From: Bacillota bacterium
GTDB taxonomy: Bacteria > Bacillota > Bacilli > Lactobacillales > Streptococcaceae
Assembly: GCA_021781855.1 (NCBI GenBank)
Contig: JAJXWC010000106.1
Span: forward strand, 1-7,518
Direction of reading: 5' to 3'
Length of the DNA stretch: 7,518 bases
This document shows, one piece after another, positions 1 to 5,390 of the stretch. The notes under the pieces are model-generated. The model saw only the letters and a list, made by a program, of their open reading frames with translations, had not been told where the DNA came from and did no database searches. The position numbers and the translations under genes are program-made. Numbering within the stretch: the stretch's first letter is position 1; each line of letters starts with the position of its first letter.

Positions 1-1095
1 TGGCTCACTTTCGGTGGAACAGTCAGTATATGGTCGCTTCTCGGATTTGGTGTTTTTGAAACAGCTCTTATCAAATTCTACGAACATTATCGGGTACCTA
101 AAACGAGCAAAAATTCAACGCTAATTTTTGTGGTTACCTTGCTTCTCGCAATTGTCCCACTCTTTGTTGTGAAAATCACACCAGTGTTTAATCCGCAGCA
201 TCCAGAATCAATTTTCGGTTTTCTAGGTATTTCCTATGTCACATTTAAAACGGTAAGTACGATTATTGAAATCCGTGACGGATTAATCAAGGCGGTGCCG
301 CTCAAGGATTTTCTTTACTTTTTGTATTTTTATCCGACGATTTCGAGTGGTCCTATTGACCGTTTTAGGCGTTTTCGTAAAGATTTGACTGCACCGATTT
401 CAGAAAAATATCCAGTATTTTTAGAAAAAGGAATTTTCTTCATTTTCCAAGGATTTCTGTATAACTTTATTATTGGTTATGAGATTGATAAACTCGTGCT
501 CCACAGCGCGGCAATAAGGGCAACGGTTCATCCAAGTTTTGAAAATATGCTTGTTTCGATGTATGCTTACGGACTTTATCTCTTTTTCAACTTTGCGGGT
601 TATTCGCTCTTTGCGATTGGCGTCAGTTATATTATGGGCTACGATGTACCGATTAATTTCAATAAGCCGTTTTTGGCAAAAAATATCCATGATTTCTGGA
701 ATCGTTGGCATATGAGCTTGAGTTTCTGGTTTCGGGATTTTGTCTTTATGCGTCTTGTAAAATGGATAATGGTCAAAAAGTGGTCGAAAAATATGGTCAA
801 AATTTCGAATATCGGCTATTTGCTTAACATGGGATTAATGGGATTTTGGCATGGTTTTACCCCATTTTATATCGTTTATGGTTTTTATCACGCAGGGCTG
901 ATGATTGGTTTTGATGCTTGGGGAAGATTTAAGAAAAAGCATAAAATTAAAATTCCGGATAATCGCTGGACGCGAGCGGTAAGTATTTTCATTACCTTCA
1001 ACGCTGTTTTTATTGGCTTTCTGATTTTTTCTGGAATTCCTTATTTTGCACTTTTACATGGTTTGCATGTACATGTGCCACTGCCTAATTTTTAG
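1..1095 (+). CDS. dltB: DltB, MBOAT-family D-alanyl transfer protein (5' partial)
   Basis: The frame is open from base 1, so the gene starts upstream of the window; the GTG at 130 is internal. 364 residues are visible. DltB is a polytopic membrane O-acyltransferase that, with DltD, moves D-alanine from DltC-carried thioester across the membrane to teichoic acids. The sequence shows many hydrophobic helices, the FWNRWHMSLSFWFRDF block with its conserved His at 709-711, and the FWHG motif with its His at 850-852. These are 47 residues apart, the same spacing as the two key histidines of the Streptococcus thermophilus enzyme as I recall it (H289 and H336). By that alignment about 50 N-terminal residues are missing and the full length would be near 415, normal for the family. 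The C-terminal tail after the FSG motif is His-containing (HGLHVHVPLPNF) and looks lineage-specific. dltC and dltD follow on the same strand. Confidence 0.96.
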   Translation, partial: WLTFGGTVSIWSLLGFGVFETALIKFYEHYRVPKTSKNSTLIFVVTLLLAIVPLFVVKITPVFNPQHPESIFGFLGISYVTFKTVSTIIEIRDGLIKAVPLKDFLYFLYFYPTISSGPIDRFRRFRKDLTAPISEKYPVFLEKGIFFIFQGFLYNFIIGYEIDKLVLHSAAIRATVHPSFENMLVSMYAYGLYLFFNFAGYSLFAIGVSYIMGYDVPINFNKPFLAKNIHDFWNRWHMSLSFWFRDFVFMRLVKWIMVKKWSKNMVKISNIGYLLNMGLMGFWHGFTPFYIVYGFYHAGLMIGFDAWGRFKKKHKIKIPDNRWTRAVSIFITFNAVFIGFLIFSGIPYFALLHGLHVHVPLPNF

Positions 1096-1215
1096 GAGAA
1101 GGAATGTCACTAATAGCTGTGAAAAAATATAGGGAACAGAGTTTCCATCTTTCATAGTAGCAAGGCTGAGCTAAAAAAAATAATCACTTTAATTTCCAAG
1201 AAAGGAAAAAATAAA
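1096..1215 (+). other. dltB-dltC spacer with hairpin and tiny ORF
   Basis: This spacer of 120 bases lies inside an operon where neighbouring genes are usually a few bases apart. It begins with a good Shine-Dalgarno-like AGGAG at 1094-1098, overlapping the dltB stop and followed five bases later by ATG 1104. That ATG opens a 17-codon ORF ending at TAG 1155-1157. An imperfect hairpin spans 1117-1157: outer arms 1117-1124 and 1150-1157 (8 pairs, one G-U) and inner arms 1132-1137 and 1141-1146 (6 pairs, one G-U) with an AGA loop. The dltC ribosome binding site (AAGGA, 1202-1206) ends the spacer. No T-run follows the hairpin, so it is not a standard terminator. Function is unknown. Confidence 0.55.
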
Positions 1216-1452
1216 ATGCAAGAACAAGTTTTTGAAATCATTGAACAAATCGCAGGAACAGATGAATTTCGTGAGAATCTGGATATGGACCTTTTTGAAG
1301 AAGGGGTTCTTGATAGTATGAAAGCAATCATGCTGATTGTTGAATTGGAAGGGGCATTTGATGTGAGTTTGCCGCCGTCTGAAATGGACCGTGAAGATTG
1401 GAATACAGCAAACAAAATTGCTGAGCGCGTGAAAGAAAAAGTTGAAGAATGA
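1216..1452 (+). CDS. dltC: DltC, D-alanyl carrier protein
   Basis: This 78-residue acidic protein is the carrier that DltA charges with D-alanine and that presents it to DltB at the membrane. The phosphopantetheine attachment site is the Ser in GVLDSMKAIML, residue 34 (bases 1315-1317), inside the expected acyl-carrier fold of helices. Length is typical of DltC. The start ATG has an AAGGA ribosome binding site at 1202-1206, nine bases upstream. It lies after dltB, and its stop codon overlaps the dltD start by four bases (ATGA), so the two are probably translationally coupled. The first residues, MQEQVFEIIEQIAG, match the usual N-terminal helix, which supports this start. No key residue is missing. 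Confidence 0.97.
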   Translation: MQEQVFEIIEQIAGTDEFRENLDMDLFEEGVLDSMKAIMLIVELEGAFDVSLPPSEMDREDWNTANKIAERVKEKVEE

Positions 1453-2732
1453 ATGATTTTTTTGCCAAACATAGAATTTTGAAGGCACTTGCTCCGTTGG
1501 TAAGCGCGATTATTCTGGTTGTGCTTTTGTTCTTTTCACCGTTAACGCTCACACCGAATTATTCAATGCAGCAACTTAAGCAGTTTGCTACGAATCCAAG
1601 TTCACGTGTGTCTTTCGTGGGTTACTCGATTAAGGAGCAGGCTTTTCAAAATCCTAATTTTCTTCCGATTTTGGGTTCAAGTGAATTGGAGCATTTTGAT
1701 GCTTTTCACCCAAGCGTTTATTCGGCGAAATATAAGACTGCTTATACCCCCTTTTTGGCGGGGCAACCAGGTACGCAGTCTTTGTCACAGTTCTTTTATG
1801 TAAATTCAGTGGCATCTGCACTTAAAAATCGTAAAATCGTTTTTATTATCAGTCCTCAGTGGTTCACACCGAGAGGTGTTCAACCTGCTGCGCTTGAAAA
1901 TTTTGTATCAAAAGGTGAGATTTATACTTGGTTGCGCACAGCAAATCCTAAGGATGAAACAACTCAACAGCTGGCGCAGCGTTTACTTGGAATTCCTGAT
2001 TTTAGTGATGATATTGTGATTGATAGCGCCTTAAAATCTTTAGCAAAAGGGCAGTCACTTAATTTAATTACAGATTTTGGAGTTTCAAGCTCGGAACAAT
2101 TCTGGAAGAAGGAAGATTTGCTTTTTTCTTATTTCAGTATGTTGCAAACGCAAAAGGCAAATCCTTTGAAAATGGTTAATCAGTATGCCAAACAATTGCC
2201 GAAATCACCGAATGAAAAAGAGCTAGAAAATCTAGCTTACCAGCAAGGGCAGGCTAACGCAAATAATAATAAATTTGGCATCGCAAATCAAGTCTGGGCG
2301 AAAAATATTAAACCGCAAGCTGCCAGACGCAAGGGAACGATGAAGAAAGTAAGTTATTTGCAGAGTCCAGAATATGCTGATTTTCAACAACTTCTCAATC
2401 AATTTGCTGCAAATCATGACGATGTAGAGTTTGTTATTCCGCCGGTGAATGGTGCTTGGTACAAGTACTGTGGACTTTCAGAGCAGACTTTGCAGGATTT
2501 TAGCGATAAAATCACTTATCAGCTTCAGTCTCAGGGCTTTAACAATATTTTGGATTTGACAAGTAAATATAATGAACCTTACTTTATCGGTGATACGATT
2601 CATTTCGGTACACGAGGTTGGCTTGCCGTCAATCAGGGAATTGCCCAATTTATGAAAAAACCAATGAATGCAAATTATCAAATGGATAATCAGAAATTTT
2701 TGTCGAAAACTTGGCAAATGGGAAAATATTAA
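1449..2732 (+). CDS. dltD: DltD, D-alanyl transfer protein, membrane-anchored
   Basis: This 427-residue protein has one N-terminal membrane helix (about residues 12-32) and an extracytoplasmic SGNH/GDSL-like hydrolase domain. DltD works with DltB in the last step, moving D-alanine onto lipoteichoic and wall teichoic acid. Visible motifs are GSSELEHF at residues 76-83, which carries the nucleophilic serine, the NNNKFG block near 272-277, and GDTIH at 381-385, which supplies the Asp and His of a DxxH dyad. Length fits the family. The ATG overlaps the dltC stop as ATGA and has no strong ribosome binding site of its own, so initiation probably depends on translation of dltC. A terminator starts four bases after the stop, making this the last gene of the dlt operon. 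Confidence 0.96.
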   Translation: MNDFFAKHRILKALAPLVSAIILVVLLFFSPLTLTPNYSMQQLKQFATNPSSRVSFVGYSIKEQAFQNPNFLPILGSSELEHFDAFHPSVYSAKYKTAYTPFLAGQPGTQSLSQFFYVNSVASALKNRKIVFIISPQWFTPRGVQPAALENFVSKGEIYTWLRTANPKDETTQQLAQRLLGIPDFSDDIVIDSALKSLAKGQSLNLITDFGVSSSEQFWKKEDLLFSYFSMLQTQKANPLKMVNQYAKQLPKSPNEKELENLAYQQGQANANNNKFGIANQVWAKNIKPQAARRKGTMKKVSYLQSPEYADFQQLLNQFAANHDDVEFVIPPVNGAWYKYCGLSEQTLQDFSDKITYQLQSQGFNNILDLTSKYNEPYFIGDTIHFGTRGWLAVNQGIAQFMKKPMNANYQMDNQKFLSKTWQMGKY

Positions 2733-2735
2733 GTA

Positions 2736-2748
2736 AAATCCGAACAAT
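2736..2748 (+). promoter_or_regulatory. PurBox, predicted PurR activator site for purK
   Basis: AAATCCGAACAAT matches the Lactococcus PurBox consensus AWWWCCGAACWWT at 13 of 13 positions. In Lactococcus, PurR activates purine genes from a box whose central G lies about 76 bases before the transcription start. The central G here is 2742. A TAAAAT -10 element at 2806-2811 predicts a start near 2818, which is exactly 76 bases away. The match and spacing are seen directly; PurR binding is inferred. Confidence 0.8.
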
Positions 2749-2763
2749 AGATTCGGATTTTTT
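2736..2763 (+). terminator. Intrinsic terminator of the dlt operon
   Basis: The arms 2736-2744 (AAATCCGAA) and 2752-2760 (TTCGGATTT) form a perfect 9-bp stem with a 7-base loop. A run of T residues crosses the right arm and continues to 2763. It starts four bases after the dltD stop. Its left arm and loop also carry a perfect PurBox (see that entry), so the same bases serve two roles. Confidence 0.9.
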
Positions 2764-2782
2764 CAATTTTATTGATACTGGC

Positions 2783-2818
2783 AAGTATTTTCCGAATGAT
2801 TAGCGTAAAATGAAAAGT
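2783..2818 (+). promoter_or_regulatory. Predicted purK promoter with weak second PurBox-like site
   Basis: The -10 element is TAAAAT at 2806-2811 (5 of 6), with a predicted start near 2818. The -35 position at 17-bp spacing (2783-2788) reads AAGTAT, which is far from TTGACA, as expected for an activator-dependent promoter. TTTTCCGAATGAT at 2788-2800 matches the PurBox consensus at about 10 of 13 positions, with its central G 52 bases after that of the perfect box. It could be a weaker second contact for PurR, or chance. Confidence 0.6.
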
Positions 2819-2825
2819 ATGTTGA

Positions 2826-3962
2826 ATGGAGGTTTTGAAAAGTAAAGTGTCAAAAGTGAAAAAGAAAATTATCGGAATTATCGGTGGCGGACAACTTGGT
2901 CAAATGATGGCGATTTCTGCGCAGTATATGGGGCATAAAGTTATTACGCTTGACCCTAATCCGACTTGTTCGGCAAGCAAAGTGAGCGATGAAATGATTG
3001 TGGCAGACTATGACAATGTAGAAAGCTTGTTGAAACTGGCCTACGCTTGTGATATTGTCACTTATGAGTTTGAAAATGTAAATGCGGCGGCACTACACGA
3101 AATTGAAGGTTGTGTGGTTATTCCACAGGGAATTCGTTTGCTTGAAATCACACAAAACCGTAAATTTGAGAAGGCTTTTTTGACGGATGAGGCAAAAGTT
3201 CAGGTTGCACCGTGGAAATTGATTACATCGGCTGATGATTTACCAGAAAGAGTAATAAAGAAACAAGTCTTAAAGACGACAACGGGTGGATATGATGGTC
3301 ATGGACAAGTTGTTTTGAAAAGTGATGAAGATTTGCCAGCAGCCCGTGAATTAGCTGGGATGGCAGAATGTGTACTGGAAGATTTCGTGGCTTTTGAACG
3401 TGAAATTTCGGTAATAATATCCGGAAATGGCGAACAATTTGTTGCTTTTCCATTAGCAGAAAATGACCATCGTGAAAATATCTTACACCAGACGATTGCA
3501 CCTGCGCGTGTAGGCGATGAAATTGCTGAAAAGGCGCAAAAAATGGCATTTGATATTGCGCATGAACTTCATCTTTCAGGAACTTTATGTGTTGAGATGT
3601 TTTTGACGGCTGACGGTGAAATTTTTGTGAATGAATTGGCACCGAGACCGCACAATAGTGGACATTATACGATTGAATCTTGTGATTTTTCGCAATTTGA
3701 TTTGCATATTAAGGGAGTGCTTGGCGAGAAATTGCCTAAGCCACAGCTTTTGAAATCGGCTGTCATGTTAAATATTTTGGGGCAGCATGTTGACTCTGTG
3801 GAAAAGCTCTTGGATACGCATCCTGATTGGCATCAACATGATTATGGTAAACCTGATGCCAAGCACAATCGCAAAATGGGGCACCTCACGATTTTGACAG
3901 ATAATTTCGAACAAACATTGACGGAAATCAAAGAGACAGGGATTTGGAGTAGTGAAAGATGA
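2826..3962 (+). CDS. purK: PurK, N5-carboxyaminoimidazole ribonucleotide synthase
   Basis: This cytoplasmic ATP-grasp enzyme uses ATP and bicarbonate to carboxylate AIR to N5-CAIR in purine synthesis; PurE then isomerises the product. From the ATG the protein has 378 residues. An N-terminal dinucleotide-like fold begins at about residue 15 (GIIGGGQLGQMMA), the ATP-grasp loop KTTTGGYDGHG lies near 150-160, EREIS at 191-195, and the metal/ATP-binding end VNELAPRPHNSGHYT at 268-282. The start is uncertain. ATG 2826 has no clear ribosome binding site, while GGAGG at 2828-2832 lies inside the frame and sits poorly for TTG 2835 (2 bases) or GTG 2847 (14 bases). Family N-termini start just before GIIGGG, so a downstream GTG (2847 or 2856) is quite possible. 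No purE is adjacent; dltD lies upstream. Expression is probably PurR-activated. Confidence 0.95.
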   Translation: MEVLKSKVSKVKKKIIGIIGGGQLGQMMAISAQYMGHKVITLDPNPTCSASKVSDEMIVADYDNVESLLKLAYACDIVTYEFENVNAAALHEIEGCVVIPQGIRLLEITQNRKFEKAFLTDEAKVQVAPWKLITSADDLPERVIKKQVLKTTTGGYDGHGQVVLKSDEDLPAARELAGMAECVLEDFVAFEREISVIISGNGEQFVAFPLAENDHRENILHQTIAPARVGDEIAEKAQKMAFDIAHELHLSGTLCVEMFLTADGEIFVNELAPRPHNSGHYTIESCDFSQFDLHIKGVLGEKLPKPQLLKSAVMLNILGQHVDSVEKLLDTHPDWHQHDYGKPDAKHNRKMGHLTILTDNFEQTLTEIKETGIWSSER

Positions 3963-4155
3963 AGCAGAAGTTTCAACTCTCTATGATATGAGGTCAAGTG
4001 TTCTATTGATTTTATCTCCATTTTGTCAGACTAGCAAGCTTAATAAATAAGTTGCTAGTCACAATCGTAAATGGCTATCTTCATAGCTACTGCCCGTCTG
4101 CTGAAACGAGACAAATCGTCAAGCGAAATCTGAACTGGAGCAAGTATTCTGGATA
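3963..4155 (+). other. Long purK 3' region, GC-rich and structured, no convincing gene
   Basis: These 193 bases lie between the purK stop and a bidirectional terminator. The first part is AT-rich (20 of 60 G+C in 3963-4022). A hairpin follows at 4023-4064, then a block with 30 of 60 G+C at 4086-4145, clearly above its surroundings. Short open stretches occur in several frames: 20 codons from ATG 4071, about 48 codons open in 4010-4153 without a start, and about 30 codons on the minus strand. None has a ribosome binding site or a recognisable family. The shape fits a structured 3' UTR, a small RNA made from it, a dispersed intergenic repeat or a decayed gene; I cannot decide between them. Confidence 0.4.
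4023..4064. repeat. Long inverted repeat / hairpin after purK
   Basis: GACTAGCAA (4029-4037) and TTGCTAGTC (4052-4060) are perfect inverted arms. The stem extends inward by CTT/AAG past a one-base bulge and outward by TTGT/ACAA past a two-base bulge, giving 16 pairs around a 7-base AATAAAT loop. Neither side is followed by a T-run, so it is not an intrinsic terminator. It could be an RNA-stabilising or processing element, a protein-binding palindrome, or the end of a small repeat element. Confidence 0.7.
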
Positions 4156-4186
4156 AAAAAACGGTCTTTGTTAAAAGCCGTTTTTT
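4156..4186. terminator. Bidirectional intrinsic terminator between convergent genes
   Basis: The core CGG...CCG (4162-4164 with 4178-4180) is extended by CTTT/AAAG past a bulged T, around a GTTA loop. The stem is flanked by six A residues on the left (4156-4161) and six T residues on the right (4181-4186). Both strands therefore read as a GC stem followed by a U-run. It can end purK transcription from the left and the transporter transcript from the right. Confidence 0.9.
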
Positions 4187-4250
4187 ATGTTTTATCTCAT
4201 AATCTACCTTGGCGGGATAAGTAGCACCAAGCTTCAGTTATAAAAATAAT

Positions 4251-5189
4251 TCAGCGTGCATAATTTTCGTCGAACTCGTCAATTTCAATGTAAATATAGC
4301 ATTTTTTATCAGAAAGTGCCTGACGAATATCAACTTCAATGGCATTAATAATTGTGGAACCGTGGGCTTCTTCGGAAGTTATAAGGTCAATTTTGGCGGC
4401 GATAAGAATTTCATCTGGACCGAGATGGACAGTTTTGACATTAATGATTCGGTCAATTTCAAAGCGGTCAAAGGCTGATAAAATCTTGGTCAAATCGGAT
4501 TGTGTTACACTTTCGCCAACAATGAGACTGTAAAATTCTCGTGCTAGGAAAATAGCAGCACCCATAAGCAAAAATCCGATAAGCAAACCAGAAAGAGCAT
4601 CCCACATGGCATTATGCATAACAGCAGTTAAAATTGTCCCCAAAAGTGCCAAAGTAAGTCCAATAATTGCACATAAATCTTCAGCGAAAATCACGAGAAT
4701 TTCACTATGGCGGCTTTCATGAAGAAATTTGAAAAGAGGAAGCTTCTCAGTATTCAGCTCGGAAATTTCCTTGAAAGCAATCCTTAAGGAAGAACCTTCA
4801 ATCAACATACCAACAAGTAAAATCACGATAAGCAGCCAAGGATTTTCCACCTCGTGCGCAGGATGCATAAGTTTGTCAAAGGCCTCCATGACACCAATAA
4901 CTCCGCCTCCAAAAAAGAGAAAAGTCGCAACAATCGTACTGAAAAAGTATTTTGCTCGTGCCTCACCGAATTGGTGCAAGGCAGATTGATTTTTCTTCGC
5001 TTGACGGTCACCAAACAGCAGTAAAATTTGATTGCCACAGTCTACGACGGAGTGAATACTTTCATTGAGCATAGCAGCGGAACCGCTGAGACCAAAACCG
5101 ATGAACTTACTGATTGCAACCAAAAGATTAGCGCCAAGAGCAGCAATAACGGCAAACATTCCTGATTTTTGTTGTTTTTTATTTTCCAT
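4251..5189 (-). CDS. Cation diffusion facilitator family transporter, ZnT9-like
   Basis: This 312-residue membrane protein probably exports a divalent cation such as Zn2+ or Mn2+ in exchange for protons; the metal cannot be read from sequence. Hydrophobic helices are visible from about residue 12 to 223, followed by a cytoplasmic domain (about 224-312) with the usual CDF fold signature. Membrane segment 2 carries NESIHSVVD (42-50) with His46 and Asp50 as likely metal ligands. Segment 5 carries Glu170-Asp171 in FAEDLCAIIG instead of the HxxxD of classical CDF proteins, a pattern I associate with the SLC30A9/ZnT9-like branch. The start is well fixed: an in-frame TGA lies at 5195-5193, so the reading frame cannot extend further. 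There is no ribosome binding site, and the promoter predicts a leaderless transcript. It is convergent with purK and has a terminator between it and the upstream mannosidase gene. Confidence 0.93.
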   Translation of the reverse strand: MENKKQQKSGMFAVIAALGANLLVAISKFIGFGLSGSAAMLNESIHSVVDCGNQILLLFGDRQAKKNQSALHQFGEARAKYFFSTIVATFLFFGGGVIGVMEAFDKLMHPAHEVENPWLLIVILLVGMLIEGSSLRIAFKEISELNTEKLPLFKFLHESRHSEILVIFAEDLCAIIGLTLALLGTILTAVMHNAMWDALSGLLIGFLLMGAAIFLAREFYSLIVGESVTQSDLTKILSAFDRFEIDRIINVKTVHLGPDEILIAAKIDLITSEEAHGSTIINAIEVDIRQALSDKKCYIYIEIDEFDENYAR

Positions 5190-5196
5190 AATTCAA

Positions 5197-5226
5197 ATTA
5201 TACCAAGATGTGAGCGGTACCGTCAA
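5197..5226 (-). promoter_or_regulatory. Strong promoter of the CDF transporter gene
   Basis: On the minus strand, TTGACG (5226-5221) and an extended -10 TGGTATAAT, with TATAAT at 5202-5197, are separated by 18 bases. The -10 is perfect. Only seven bases separate its last T from the A of the start codon at 5189, so transcription should begin at or within a base or two of the ATG, leaving no room for a ribosome binding site. Confidence 0.85.
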
Positions 5227-5325
5227 GACGTGTAGTGAAGCGGAAAAATGTGGTTCTGCGCTTTCAGGTTTCATTTTATCTTTTCGTCTGGCTAGCTTCT
5301 GGTATGGTGAACTCAATTATAACAA

Positions 5326-5359
5326 AATATAGCTCTGACAATTCTGTCAGAGCCATATT
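5326..5359 (-). terminator. Intrinsic terminator after the GH92 gene
   Basis: Arms 5326-5340 and 5345-5359 pair over 15 positions around a 4-base loop; the one non-Watson-Crick pair is a G-U in the minus-strand RNA. On the minus strand the stem runs into TATATTTTGTT. It lies 32 bases after the mannosidase stop and separates that gene from the transporter promoter. Confidence 0.88.
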
Positions 5360-5390
5360 TATTAAAGTCAATCAACATCAATTTCTGATT

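Noticed and set aside
130..132. GTG at 130 as the start of dltB
   Set aside because: The frame is open back to base 1 with DltB-like hydrophobic sequence, so this codon is internal.
421..711. Minus-strand ORF of 96 codons inside dltB, and similar ORFs opposite dltC, dltD, purK, the transporter and the mannosidase
   Set aside because: These lie opposite or out of frame with well-supported genes, show no family motifs, and are shadows of the coding frames.
4071..4133. 20-codon plus-strand ORF starting at ATG 4071
   Set aside because: There is no Shine-Dalgarno sequence upstream and other frames of this GC-rich block are similarly open, so it carries no specific coding signal.
4187..4250. Weak inverted repeat CTTGG/CCAAG between the terminator and the transporter stop
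   Set aside because: The five-base arms with a long loop are within chance, and the nearby bidirectional terminator already explains transcript ending.
5253..5266. Catabolite-control (cre)-like sequence on the minus strand upstream of the transporter promoter
   Set aside because: The first nine bases fit the consensus but the 3' half has four mismatches, so it is not a supportable CcpA site.
5179..5274. 31-codon minus-strand ORF overlapping the start of the transporter gene
   Set aside because: It has no ribosome binding site, the transporter promoter lies within it, and it resembles no family I know.
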